Source of the DNA: Bacillus sp. V2I10
GTDB taxonomy: Bacteria > Bacillota > Bacilli > Bacillales > Bacillaceae
Length of the DNA: 64,000 bases
Assembly: GCF_030817055.1 (NCBI RefSeq)
Contig: NZ_JAUSYV010000001.1
Span: 2,938,001 to 3,002,000, forward strand
Reading direction: 5' to 3'
Positions 35,445-44,800 of the stretch are shown in pieces. Within the stretch, counting starts at the first letter, position 1. Each line of letters opens with the position of its first letter. The notes beneath the pieces were generated by a model that worked only from the letters and a program-made list of their open reading frames with translations, was not told where the DNA came from and made no database searches. The position numbers and the translations under genes are program-made.

Positions 35445-35591
35445 AATATCACCTCGTTTTTGAGACAAGTCTTATGAGACGCTCTTAACTATGATTTTAT
35501 CAGTCTCCTACACTTGTATCAATAGAGTACACTCTATTGATATATAATTGAACTAATTAACTGAATAATTACAGAAATGAGATGATACTGT
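35445..35591. promoter_or_regulatory. res region with perfect 12-bp palindrome
   Basis: The gap between the divergent tnpR and tnpA genes holds TATCAATAGAGT (35,517-35,528) and ACTCTATTGATA (35,531-35,542), a perfect inverted repeat with a 2-base spacer, as expected for a resolvase crossover site with its AC/GT centre. The divergent promoters also lie here. Confidence 0.8.
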
Positions 35592-37592
35592 ATGAAAATT
35601 GCGAGAGGTAGAGAATTGCTTACACCAGAACAGCGGCAGGCCCTTATGCAAATTCCTGAAGATGAGTGGGTGCTAGGAACCTACTACACTTTTTCCAAAC
35701 GAGATTTAGAAATTATAAATAAACGAAGGAGAGAAGAAAACCGTTTAGGGTTCGCCGTTCAATTAGCCGTTCTTCGGTATCCCGGTTGGCCATACACTCA
35801 TATCAAAAGCATCCCGGATTCATTCATACATTATATATCGAAACAAATCGGTTCCAGTCCATCTTCGCTTAGTCTTTATCCTCAAAGAGAAAATACACTT
35901 TGGGATCATTTGAAAGAAATTCGAAGTGAATACGACTTTGTAACTTTTACTCTAAAAGAATATCGAATGATATTTAAGCATCTTCATCAATTAGCTTTGG
36001 AAAATGGTGATGCCATTCATCTACTACATGAATGCATAAATTTTCTAAGAATAAACAAAATCATACTGCCTGCTATCACTACACTTGAGAGAATGGTGTG
36101 GGAGGCAAGGGCAATGGCTGAAAAGAAGCTATTTAATACGGTTAGTCAATCTCTGACAAATGAGCAAAAAGAAAAGCTTGAAGAAATCATTACTTCGCAG
36201 CATCCATCCGAATCTAATAAAACGATATTAGGTTGGTTAAAAGAACCACCGGGTCATCCTTCACCCGAAACATTTCTAAAAGTAATAGAACGACTCGAAT
36301 ACATACGAGATATGGAATTAGAAACAGTACAAATTAGTCATTTGCATCGCAATCGTCTGTTACAGCTATCTCGCTTAGGTTCAAGATATGAGCCTTATGC
36401 ATTTCGTGACTTTCAAGAAAATAAACGATATTCGATATTAACCGTCTATTTATTACATCTTACTCAGGAGTTAACGGATAAAGCTTTTGAAATTCATGAC
36501 AGACAAATACTCAGTCTGTTATCAAAAGGCCGTAAGGCTCAAGAAGAAATTCAGAAACAAAACGGTAAAAAGCTGAATGAAAAGGTTATACACTTTACGA
36601 ACATCGGACAAGCTTTAATCAAAGCAAAAGAGGAAAAATTAGACATATTTGAGGTTTTAGAATCCGTTATTGAATGGAATTCTTTTGTCTCTTCGGTGGA
36701 AGAAGCTCAGGAGCTTGCACGTCCTGCCGACTATGATTATTTAGACTTACTGCAAAAACGATTTTATTCACTTAGAAAATATACGCCAACGCTATTAAGG
36801 GTATTGGAATTTCATTCTACAAAGGCAAATGAATCACTTATACAAGCTGTAGAGATTATCCGAGGAATGAACGAATCTGGAAAGCGAAAAGTACCTGACG
36901 ACTCACCTGTGGACTTTATCTCAAAGCGTTGGAAAAAACACTTATATGAGGATGACGGTACAATCAATCGTCATTATTATGAAATGGCCGTCTTAACAGA
37001 ACTAAGGGAACATGTTCGGGCTGGTGATGTATCCATTGTGGGCAGTAGACAATATAGAGATTTTGAGGAATATTTGTTTTCAGAGGATACATGGAATCAA
37101 ACGAAGGGAAATACGAGGTTATCAGTTAGTTTATCATTCGAAGACTATATGACAGAGAGAAACAGCAGCCTTAATGAAAGATTAAAGTGGTTATCTGCAA
37201 ATTCCAACAAGTTAGATGGAGTTTCTCTTGAAAAAGGAAAGTTATCAATTTCACGCTTAGAAAAAGATGTTCCAGAAGAAGCAAAGAAATTTAGTGCAAG
37301 TCTTTATCAGATGCTCCCAAGAATAAAATTAACCGATTTACTCATGGATATTGCTTATTTAACAGGATTTCATGAGCAATTCACTCATGCTTCCAATAAT
37401 CGAAAGCCAGATAAAGAAGAAACGACCATTATCATGGCTGCCCTTTTAATAATGAGATATTGCCTTCAATTAAGGAATGGATTCATAAGCAAATCACGAA
37501 ACCAGAACAGCCGTTTTAGGTGTAGAGCAATGTATCATCGAATGGAATGGAAAAACCCACTTATTACATCATCTAAAATTCCTGTAAATTGA
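35592..37592 (+). pseudogene. tnpA: Tn3-family transposase TnpA, C-terminus lost
   Basis: The first about 620 codons encode a Tn3-type transposase: the N-terminal DNA-binding part (LTPEQRQALMQIPEDEWVLGTYY, then RLGFAVQLAVLRYPG) and the beginning of the DDE domain region (FTHASNNRKPDKEETTIIMAALL). From about base 37,458 the sequence no longer resembles TnpA and ends after about 45 unrelated residues. Full-length family members have about 980-1000 aa, so most of the DDE catalytic core is deleted and the protein should be inactive. Confidence 0.88.
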
Positions 37593-37675
37593 AATGTTGA
37601 TTTTCCATATTTATCTAACTGATGGAGTCCTATTATTTAATGTGAAAAGAATACCTAATAAGTGGGTGGTATCCG

Positions 37676-38154
37676 ATGGATTGGATAGAAGTTAAAGATA
37701 GTAAAGATATTGAAAAACTTTTGGACAAATTTAGTAGATTTCATGATAGTTGTTTAAAGGAATTATATATGTGGACTGAGAGTTATGTTGATGAAAATTT
37801 ATCGATGGGTATGTCACCCAACTCGATATTAATGTACGAATACATTTCCAAAGGCAGTTTCGTGACCCTTCTGCAATTGAGTTATTATTTGAAGGTGTAA
37901 CCCAATTTCACATCGTTCCAAGTCCAATTAATTACGATTCAATCATTTATGATGCAAAACTGATTTTACAAAAAGGTTTATTTTATTGGGCTGATGACTA
38001 TGATTGGGAACCCAAAGATTATACACTTGGCACTAATAGCTGGATTTCTTCCAAGAGTCTAAAGTGGCGTGATGCTAGTTCTTGGATGGGAAAACAAAAT
38101 AGAGACGGAGTAATTGAGGGATTCAGCCGAGATACGTGTGAAAATGGGTCATAG
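37676..38154 (+). pseudogene. Frameshifted conserved hypothetical gene
   Basis: The frame from ATG 37,676 (MDWIEVKDSKDIEKLLDKFSRFHDSC) ends early at 37,900, but from about 37,840 the next frame continues with coherent protein (RQFRDPSAIELLFEGVTQF, later DDYDWEPKDYTLGTNSW and ASSWMGKQNRDG) to a TAG at 38,154. One single-base change near 37,840 explains both. The pattern recalls Bacillus YxiG-like proteins of unknown function that often sit near toxin or immunity loci. That comparison is tentative. Confidence 0.7.
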
Positions 38155-38279
38155 TCTTACTTTTATTTCCAAGTTGGAGTCCAGAGCAAAAATGCGAATT
38201 TTATACGCTATGCAAATACTCCACCTAAAAAAAGCCGATTTCCTTGAACTGACCCCATAAAGTTAGACAGGTTATTTCA

Positions 38280-39092
38280 TTAGGCAGCCCGTTGGGCATG
38301 AGCTCGGTATTGTACCGGGCTCATGCCTTTTAATTTTGCCTTGATTCGTTTGTGATTATAGTATTCTATATATTTTTCTAGTTCTTGTTTAAAGTGTTCC
38401 ACACTTTCAAATTCTTTTAGATAAAGAAGTTCCGATTTCATGATACCAAAGAAATTTTCCATAACAGCGTTATCGTAACAATTCCCTTTGCGAGACATAC
38501 TTTGCGTAATGCCACGTTCCCTAAGGGCATTACTGTATTGTTTCATTTGATAATGCCAGCCTTGATCGGAATGAATAAGGAGAGTATCGTCGTCTGTTAA
38601 ACTTTCAAAAGCTTGATCTAACATCGTTGAAATGAGTGAGTAGGTTGGTCTTGAACCGATTGTATACGTAATGATTTCTCCATTAAATAAGTCCAATATC
38701 GGCGATAAATATAGCTTTTCTCCAAATAATTTAAACTCTGTAATATCCGTAACCCATTTCTCATTTGGTTTTTCAGCTTTGAAATTGCGATCTAAAATAT
38801 TTAGAGCAATCTTGCCCACAGTTCCTTTGTAAGAGCGATATTTTTTCATACGGACAAGACATTTTAGCCCTAGTTCTTTCATGATACGCTGTACCTTTTT
38901 GTGGTTTACTTGGTGTCCGCGATTTCTAAGTTCATCACGAATACGACGGTAACCAAACCGACCTTCATGTTCATCGAAAACAGATTTAATCAATACTTTC
39001 AGTTCTGCATCTGGATCAGGACGACCGAAGTTTTTCACCCAATAGTAATACGTGCTACGCGGAATGTCTGCTAGCTGTATAAGTGCTTTCAC
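38280..39092 (-). CDS. IS3-family transposase OrfB (DDE)
   Basis: A 270-aa rve-type integrase core. The DDE residues lie in WVTDITEF, LLIHSDQGWHY and NCYDNAVMENFFG, with the ending YNHKRIKAKLKGMSPVQY typical of the family. The open frame continues upstream of this ATG into the end of orfA, so OrfAB is probably made by -1 frameshifting on the A-rich run near codon LKKLN of orfA. Confidence 0.93.
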   Translation of the reverse strand: MKALIQLADIPRSTYYYWVKNFGRPDPDAELKVLIKSVFDEHEGRFGYRRIRDELRNRGHQVNHKKVQRIMKELGLKCLVRMKKYRSYKGTVGKIALNILDRNFKAEKPNEKWVTDITEFKLFGEKLYLSPILDLFNGEIITYTIGSRPTYSLISTMLDQAFESLTDDDTLLIHSDQGWHYQMKQYSNALRERGITQSMSRKGNCYDNAVMENFFGIMKSELLYLKEFESVEHFKQELEKYIEYYNHKRIKAKLKGMSPVQYRAHAQRAA

Positions 39093-39118
39093 CGGGAATG
39101 CATTCCTTAATTCATAGA

Positions 39119-39658
39119 CTACTTGTGCTTTGTCTTGTTTGGTGATTTTTCCTTGTTTTGAACTAAGGCATTCAACTTTTTTAAATAGGCATTCTCCATA
39201 CGTAAACGTTCATTCTCTGCCTGTAAAGCCTCTATTGACCCTTCATCGGGTACATGAATATTTGATGTCTTATTATTTTTATTTTTCATGGATGGACGCC
39301 CCTTTTTCTTTGATTGTAGGGCATCAAATCCTTCTGTTTCATAAGCAACTTTCCATTTTCGAAGCGTTTCATAAGATGGAATATTAAAAATCGCCGCAGT
39401 TTCCCTGATAGACGTCCCGTGTTCGTTCATATAATTGAGTACATCTAGTTTAAACTGTGCGGGGTAGGGTGTATAGCGTTTTTCAAAAGCATCATCACCA
39501 AAAAGTGCAAATTGTTTAATCCACTGATGGAGTAAACTCGGATGAACACCAATAGATTTAGCAATTGTTTGTCCTCCCTCATTACCATCTATATATTGTC
39601 TTACTGCCTGTATTTTTTCTTCTGAAGTAAATCTCGCCATAAAAAACTGCACCTCCAA
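39119..39658 (-). CDS. IS3-family transposase OrfA (HTH)
   Basis: A 179-aa DNA-binding subunit with two helix-turn-helix segments (EEKIQAVRQYIDG... and ETLRKWKVAYETEG) and a C-terminal leucine-zipper-like helix (ALQAENERLRMENAYLKKL). TTGGAGGTGCAG precedes the start. A later ATG five codons in (MARFTSEEK) is also plausible. Confidence 0.92.
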   Translation of the reverse strand: MEVQFFMARFTSEEKIQAVRQYIDGNEGGQTIAKSIGVHPSLLHQWIKQFALFGDDAFEKRYTPYPAQFKLDVLNYMNEHGTSIRETAAIFNIPSYETLRKWKVAYETEGFDALQSKKKGRPSMKNKNNKTSNIHVPDEGSIEALQAENERLRMENAYLKKLNALVQNKEKSPNKTKHK

Positions 39659-39738
39659 TTGTTAGTTGTGTCTAACAATTGGGGTGCAGTTCACCTGTGA
39701 TCTGACCCCTGTCAAGTAGACACAAAAAATAAGCGCAG

Positions 39739-40623
39739 TTAAGAAGCCTGACTTCTATATTCGATAGGAGTCAGGTTGTTTAGCTTGTTTTGAAACCTTT
39801 CGTGGTTATAAAAGAGAATGTAGTCTTTAATAGCCCTTCTAACCTCTTGTGAAGTTTTAAAAGTATGAAGGTTAAAACATTCTGTTTTTAAATGACTAAA
39901 GAAATTTTCCATACTAGCGTTATCCCAACAGTTGCCCTTTCTAGACATACTAGCTTTCATTTTATTTCTTGTGAGTAGCTGATTATAGTTATGGGACGTG
40001 TATTGGTATCCTTGATCACTATGGAGAAGGATTCCTTTTACATTCCTTCCTTTTATGGCTTTTTTAAGAGTATCCAAGACTAGCTTATAATCATTGCGTC
40101 TACTAATTTGGTACGCAACAACTTCGTTATTATATAGGTCTTTGATGGCAGACAAATATAGTTTCTGTCCATTGAAAATGAGGTACGTAATATCAGTTAC
40201 CCACTTTTCATTAGGGCGAGAAGCGTAAAAGGCTCTATTTAAATAATTATTCGAGATAAGATAAGGTTCTTTCTTACCGTAATAAATTCGTTTCTTCCTG
40301 ATAATTGCTTTAATACCTAGCTCACTTAGTAACCGTTGAACTTTTTTGTGATTAATGTGAATATCATAGGTCCTCTTTAACCAAATTTGTATTCTTCTAT
40401 AGCCATAGATGCCCTTATATTTCTGATGACATTCTATTATTTTCTGCTTTAGCTTCTCATCCTCTATCTGCTTTTCCGAAGGTAATGCTTTACGCTTTAC
40501 CCACTTGTAGTATCCACTTCTTGATACTTTAGCCAGATGGCAAAGTAGCTGTATAGAATGATTAGATAAATCATCAATGATTTGAAATAGATTACTAGGT
40601 TCTAAATCAATTCCCCCTTTCAC
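39739..40623 (-). CDS. IS150-like transposase OrfB (DDE)
   Basis: A 294-aa integrase-core protein with WVTDITYLIFNG, LLHSDQGYQYTS and NCWDNASMENFFSHLKTE as the DDE regions. Its start codon (GTG) overlaps the orfA stop by 4 bases, suggesting translational coupling. Confidence 0.92.
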   Translation of the reverse strand: MKGGIDLEPSNLFQIIDDLSNHSIQLLCHLAKVSRSGYYKWVKRKALPSEKQIEDEKLKQKIIECHQKYKGIYGYRRIQIWLKRTYDIHINHKKVQRLLSELGIKAIIRKKRIYYGKKEPYLISNNYLNRAFYASRPNEKWVTDITYLIFNGQKLYLSAIKDLYNNEVVAYQISRRNDYKLVLDTLKKAIKGRNVKGILLHSDQGYQYTSHNYNQLLTRNKMKASMSRKGNCWDNASMENFFSHLKTECFNLHTFKTSQEVRRAIKDYILFYNHERFQNKLNNLTPIEYRSQAS

Positions 40624-40910
40624 ATCTTTAAAAGCTTTTTTAACAGTTCGTTCTCAGCTTCTAATCGCTTTATTTTCTTTTGAGGATTTTCAATAGTAGA
40701 TGAAGAGACTTTACCAGACCCACTTTTTCTTCCGCGTTTCTCTCTAAGACCAACAATTCCATCTTCACTAAACTGTTTAACCCACCGTTGTATGTTTTTT
40801 CGATGAATGTTTAATTCTCTGGAAACAGCTGAATAATTCTTCTTTTGATGATATAAATCCACCGCTTTTTTCTTAAACGATATATCATAAGTCTCTGCTT
40901 TTTTCTCCAT
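40620..40910 (-). CDS. IS150-like transposase OrfA (HTH)
   Basis: A 96-aa protein with a helix-turn-helix (NYSAVSRELNIHRKNIQRWVKQF), GLREKRGRKSG and a C-terminal zipper-like helix (KKIKRLEAENELLKKLLK), typical of IS3-family OrfA. Confidence 0.9.
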   Translation of the reverse strand: MEKKAETYDISFKKKAVDLYHQKKNYSAVSRELNIHRKNIQRWVKQFSEDGIVGLREKRGRKSGSGKVSSSTIENPQKKIKRLEAENELLKKLLKM

Positions 40911-41174
40911 AAAAAATACCCCCTCCTAGTAGACAGATTAATGCGCTTTTTTAAATGTGTCTACTATAAGGGGAGCATACCAGTTCCAGTATTGCGCCCT
41001 ATAATGGAATAACGAAAATAGAAACACGAATGCAAATTAGCTTATTTTTCTTCAACTAACGCCATCCGACCGTGGAACAAGAGGGCAACAGTAAAGTTAA
41101 CTCTTTTTCCCATAAGGAATAATGACTTCGTTCAGTAATCAGTATCATTTCGCTAGTGTAATGAAATTACTTTA

Positions 41175-42026
41175 TTAATTTTCAACGGAAACCCTCTTCA
41201 TTAATCGCTTTAATTTATTTTCTGTATCTGTTTCCTCTACTGGTGTATAGATACTGCACCGTAAATCCATATCACCTTGAACCTGAAGAGAAGTTAAATT
41301 AAATAACATTTTGCCTGCTTTAGCATGTCTGAATTCAATTATCATTTCTGGAGCCTTACTTACTTGACTTTCTTGCCATAAATCCTGGAATTCTGAGTGT
41401 GAATGACTCATTTCTTTAATAAATTGATTGTACCATTCATCGCCTAAATAGTGCCCATAATAGGTACGGAAAATAGCAAGAAAACCTTTCGCAAAATGTT
41501 CCCAATTAACGGCTAATGCTTTTAATTCTTTTCTAGTGAACACTAAACGAATCAAATTTCTTTGATCATTCGGTATTTGTTCAAAATCTAAAAAAACATA
41601 AGCAGCTGCAGGATTCCAGCCGACAATATGGCAATGTCGATCCGTAATGATAGTCGGACAATATGTTAATTCAGCTAGTATTCGCTTTAAAGAAGGGCTA
41701 AGCTCTGATTGATCCTTTTTTTGATGGGGAATTTCTGATTTTGCCTCTAATGCCAGGTCATATAAGTAGTCTCTTTCATCATTATTTAATTGTAGAGCTG
41801 CAGAAATACAATCAAGTACGATTGAAGAAACTTTTATATCTCTTCCTTGCTCTAGCCATGTATACCAAGTGGTACTTACACCTGCTAATTGTGCAACCTC
41901 TTCTCTTCGTAACCCAGGTGTCCTTCTTCGGGTTCGGGCAGACAAACCAATAGACTCTGGTTTAATTTGGGCACGCTTAGCTTTTAAGAATGTCGACAAA
42001 GCTTCAAGCCTAGTTTTATCATTCAT
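41175..42026 (-). CDS. XRE-family regulator with MmyB-like ligand domain
   Basis: A 283-aa transcription factor. The helix-turn-helix is GLRREEVAQLAGVSTTWYTWLEQGRDIK, followed by an MmyB-type domain (CPTIITDRHCHIVGWNPAAAYVF). Family members are often local regulators beside enzyme genes, and some bind fatty-acid-like ligands. It is divergent from an accessory fabF, separated by 122 bases that contain repeated GGATA half-sites. GAGGAG precedes the ATG. Confidence 0.9.
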   Translation of the reverse strand: MNDKTRLEALSTFLKAKRAQIKPESIGLSARTRRRTPGLRREEVAQLAGVSTTWYTWLEQGRDIKVSSIVLDCISAALQLNNDERDYLYDLALEAKSEIPHQKKDQSELSPSLKRILAELTYCPTIITDRHCHIVGWNPAAAYVFLDFEQIPNDQRNLIRLVFTRKELKALAVNWEHFAKGFLAIFRTYYGHYLGDEWYNQFIKEMSHSHSEFQDLWQESQVSKAPEMIIEFRHAKAGKMLFNLTSLQVQGDMDLRCSIYTPVEETDTENKLKRLMKRVSVEN

Positions 42027-42073
42027 TTTTAAAACTCCTCATATTATGAATTTAACCTAGTAGTAATTATACC

Positions 42074-42101
42074 AGGATAAACTATCCCTTGTAATAGGAT
42101 A
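42074..42101. promoter_or_regulatory. Triple half-site operator candidate between XRE gene and fabF
   Basis: AGGATA (42,074-42,079), TATCCC (42,083-42,088) and AGGATA (42,096-42,101) form overlapping inverted repeats in the divergent intergenic region. The position fits the binding site of the neighbouring regulator controlling both directions. This is inference from pattern only. Confidence 0.5.
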
Positions 42102-42148
42102 AAAGAGATGTAAAATACTATTAAATCATTGATTTGGAGGGATGAAAA

Positions 42149-43384
42149 GTGGAAAGAGTTGTGATTACCGGTATGGGGGTAGTGTCTCCTATAGGAAACA
42201 ACATCCAAACATTTTGGAACAATCTGATTAACGGGGAATCTGGTATATCCACTATTGATACATTTGATGTTACTAATCATAAAACAAAAATTGCAGGTAT
42301 CGTCCAAGATTTTGATGCAGATGAAGTTTTAGGAAAGAACGAAGCAAGACGTTTAGATCGCTTTTCTCAATTTGCTTTGGCTGCAGCTGAACAAGCTTGG
42401 GCAGATTCTGAGTTAGACCTCGATAGTATAGATGCAGAAAGGTTTGGCGTATACGTAGGTTCAGGTATAGGCGGAATTGAAACCTTCATTGAAAATATTG
42501 ATGCGCTTAGGCAGAAGGGGCCAAGAAGAGTCAGCCCGACCCTAGTACCTGCCATGATTTCTAATGCTGCAGCAGCACAAATTAGTATCAAGTGGAACGC
42601 GATGGGTCCTTCTATGTCGCCTGTTTCTGCTTGTGCAATTGGAAATACAGCTATTGGAGAAGCCTTTAGATTAATTCGTTATGGAGAAGTTGACGTTGTG
42701 TTTGCGGGTGGAACAGAGGCAGCTATAACAGATTTATCAATAGCAAGTTTTGGTAATGCTACAGCACTTTCAACAAGAAACGATGAGCCTACTAAAGCTA
42801 GTCGTCCATTTGATGAAAATCGAGATGGATTTGTCATGTCAGAAGGAGCTGGAATTCTAATCTTAGAATCTTTATCTCATGCTTTACGTAGAGACGCAAA
42901 GATTTATGCAGAAGTTATTGGATATGGTGCAAGTTCAGATGCACACCATATCGTAGCTACACATCCGGAAGGTAAAGGTGCCTATCTTGCAATGAGATCA
43001 GCTTTAAAAAATGCCAATTTATCACCTGAAGAAATTGATGTTATTAGTGCCCATGCAACAAGTACAAAAGTGGGGGACATCTCTGAAACGATGGCTATTA
43101 AGCAGCTGTTTGGAAAACAAGCTTATCAGATTCCAGTAACAGCTAATAAATCTATGCTTGGTCATATGTTAGGGGCAGCTGGTGGAGTTGAAGCAATTGC
43201 TTTAGCAATGAGCATAAAGGAAGGGATAGTTCCTCCAACAATTAACTTAGAAAATCCTGATCCATTATGTGATCTAGATTATGTACCATCTGTTGCTCGC
43301 CAAGTGAAATTAAATACAGGTCTATCTAACTCATTTGGTTTCGGAGGTCATAATGCAGCTATTGTTTTAAAGAAATACGAGTGA
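42149..43384 (+). CDS. fabF: Accessory beta-ketoacyl-ACP synthase II (FabF)
   Basis: A condensing enzyme of fatty acid elongation, 411 aa. The catalytic Cys (about residue 162) lies in SPVSACAIGNTAIG, with the His residues in SAHATSTKVGD and NKSMLGHMLGAAGG, so all three active-site residues are present. The Cys region differs from the usual TACATG context of housekeeping FabF. The start is GTG with GGAGG 8 bases upstream. It is located on the mobile island next to its own regulator, so it is probably an extra, conditional copy. A role in inhibitor tolerance or altered lipids is inference. Confidence 0.92.
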   Translation: MERVVITGMGVVSPIGNNIQTFWNNLINGESGISTIDTFDVTNHKTKIAGIVQDFDADEVLGKNEARRLDRFSQFALAAAEQAWADSELDLDSIDAERFGVYVGSGIGGIETFIENIDALRQKGPRRVSPTLVPAMISNAAAAQISIKWNAMGPSMSPVSACAIGNTAIGEAFRLIRYGEVDVVFAGGTEAAITDLSIASFGNATALSTRNDEPTKASRPFDENRDGFVMSEGAGILILESLSHALRRDAKIYAEVIGYGASSDAHHIVATHPEGKGAYLAMRSALKNANLSPEEIDVISAHATSTKVGDISETMAIKQLFGKQAYQIPVTANKSMLGHMLGAAGGVEAIALAMSIKEGIVPPTINLENPDPLCDLDYVPSVARQVKLNTGLSNSFGFGGHNAAIVLKKYE

Positions 43385-43401
43385 ATAAACTTTCTCTCGT
43401 C

Positions 43402-43435
43402 AATCTGACCGTTTCTTCTAGAAACGGTTAGATTT
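43402..43435 (+). terminator. Terminator of fabF
   Basis: AATCTGACCGTTTCT pairs with AGAAACGGTTAGATT with one G-T pair, followed by TTATT. Confidence 0.85.
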
Positions 43436-43502
43436 ATTCAATTAAATGGCCCGATTGCTGAACAAAATTAAAAAAGCACACAATTTATTATTTGTTCCAA
43501 AA

Positions 43503-43555
43503 CTCGTCCTTTTCTGAACACACCACTGTTCGATTTGAAAAGGACGTTTTTTATT
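43503..43555 (+). terminator. Second hairpin with T run after fabF
   Basis: CGTCCTTTTC and GAAAAGGACG pair around a 20-base loop and are followed by TTTTTT. No gene lies between it and the first terminator, so it is probably left over from a lost gene. Confidence 0.7.
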
Positions 43556-43662
43556 GCCTTTCTCGTAACAAAACTCTGTTCATTATTCTATGTTCAATAA
43601 CCTATCTATTTTTATCTTATGTTACAATAAATATTAAGGAAAAATAAGAAAGAGTGATTTGA

Positions 43663-43995
43663 GTGTTAATTGGATATGCACGTGTGTCGACGGGATTACA
43701 AAATTTAAATTTACAGATGGACGCTCTTACGCAATATGGCTGTTCCAAAATTTTTCACGATAAAATGAGTGGGGCAAAAAGACAGCGTCCTGGTTTAGAG
43801 GAAGCGCTTCAGTATGCACGTGAAGGCGATACGATTGTTGTTTGGCGATTGGATCGATTAGGACGCAATATGCAAGATTTAATTCAAATTGTGAATAGCT
43901 TAAATGAACGTGGTGTGGGCTTCCACAGTCTACAAGGGGTAGCATCAGGATTATGCGGATTTACAACGTTAAGGCAGAAAACCTTGTATCAATAG
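43663..43995 (+). pseudogene. Serine recombinase (resolvase/invertase type) cut by a transposon end
   Basis: The first about 91 residues are a clean serine recombinase: LIGYARVSTGLQN with the catalytic Ser, DKMSGAKRQRPGLEEAL and VVWRLDRLGRNMQDLI. At base 43,936, in the middle of VGFHSLQG, a Tn3-type inverted repeat begins and the frame then reads through it to a TAG at 43,993-43,995. The E helix and DNA-binding domain are missing. It belongs to a different resolvase branch from the intact tnpR. Confidence 0.88.
43936..43973 (+). repeat. Internal, diverged 38-bp Tn3-family inverted repeat
   Basis: It reads GGGGTAGCATCAGG and ends TTTACAACGTTAAG: 38 bases, same orientation as the left IR, with about four mismatches in the middle. 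It interrupts the resolvase frame, so it marks the left end of a second Tn3-type insertion. Confidence 0.88.
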
Positions 43996-44005
43996 GGTAT
44001 ACACT
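43980..44005. other. res-site-like remnant behind the internal IR
   Basis: CCTTGTATCAATAGGGTATACACTAT here resembles the crossover palindrome of the intact res region (CTTGTATCAATAGAGTACACTCTAT), with several changes that destroy the symmetry. It suggests that the inserted element once carried its own resolvase system. Confidence 0.5.
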
Positions 44006-44046
44006 ATGCAAAACTAGTTAACATAAAGTCTCTTATGAGTAGTAAA

Positions 44047-44083
44047 AAAAACACATTGGATAAATTCCAGTGTGTTTTTTTTA
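44047..44083 (+). terminator. Hairpin and T run behind the internal IR
   Basis: ACACATTGG pairs with CCAGTGTGT (one mismatch) followed by eight T. It is not attached to any surviving gene. Confidence 0.65.
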
Positions 44084-44203
44084 CTGAACTATAATAAAGG
44101 TGGCTAGTATTATACTATTCAGGATAAATGTTAGTTGCCATAAGTCATTCAGTTCAAATTATGTAATTATCAAAATAATACACATTATAGATATTAATTG
44201 TAT

Positions 44204-44800
44204 ATGATATATTTTTCTCCGGAAGCAAAATATCCAACAGCGATTGAAGAGGTATATGCTGTATTATTATGGATTGAAAAACATGGAAAAGAGTATGGTA
44301 TGAATACAGAGAAAATTTCTGTAGCTGGAGATAGTGTTGGAGGAAATATGTCTGCGGCTATAACACATATGACTAAAAATAGAAAAGGTCCAAAAATCGA
44401 AAAACAACTACTATTCTATCCAGTAACAGATGCATCTTTTGAAACTGAATCCTACAATCAATTCGAAACAGGCTATTTTCTTCGTCGGGATGCCATGAAA
44501 TGGTTTTGGGATCAGTATACAACTGACCCGAACGAACGAAATGAAATAACAGCGTCTCCACTCCGTGCAACAACTGAACAATTAAAAGGCTTACCGAAGG
44601 CATTAATTATTACAGCTGAAGCGGATGTACTACGTGACGAAGGAGAAGCATACGGTAATAAACTTCGTGAGGCAGGTGTTGGGGTAACAACTGTTCGGTT
44701 CCAAGGGATAATTCATGACTTTGTGATGTTAAACGCATTAGCAAATACAAATGCTGCACGTAGTGCGATTGATTTAGCTAATTTGTGGTTATCTAAATAG
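44204..44800 (+). pseudogene. HSL-family alpha/beta hydrolase lacking its N-terminus
   Basis: About 199 residues of a lipase/esterase of the hormone-sensitive-lipase group: YFSPEAKYPTAIEEVYA, nucleophile GDSVGGN, Asp in TAEADVLRDEGEAY and His in GIIHDFVML. The first about 110 residues, including the HGGG oxyanion motif, are missing and no ribosome binding site precedes the ATG. It is therefore probably a truncated, inactive gene cut near base 44,190. Confidence 0.8.

Larger units (their letters stand above)
38245..39693 (-). mobile_element. Intact IS3-family insertion sequence, 1449 bp
   Basis: The terminal inverted repeats TGAACTGACCCC...GTTAGACAG (left) and TGAACTGCACCCC...GTTAGACAC (right, read inward) bound orfA and orfB. 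A 3-bp direct repeat CCT flanks it (38,242-38,244 and 39,694-39,696), matching the usual IS3 target duplication. It is related to the relic at 12,958-13,378. Confidence 0.92.
39701..40979 (-). mobile_element. Second IS3-family insertion sequence (IS150-like), about 1.28 kb
   Basis: The ends TCTGACCCCTGTCAAGTAGACAC and, inverted on the right, TATGCTCCCCTTATAGTAGACAC pair imperfectly and enclose orfA and orfB. It starts only 7 bases after the first IS. I see no matching 3-bp direct repeat, so it may have been joined by recombination. Confidence 0.85.
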
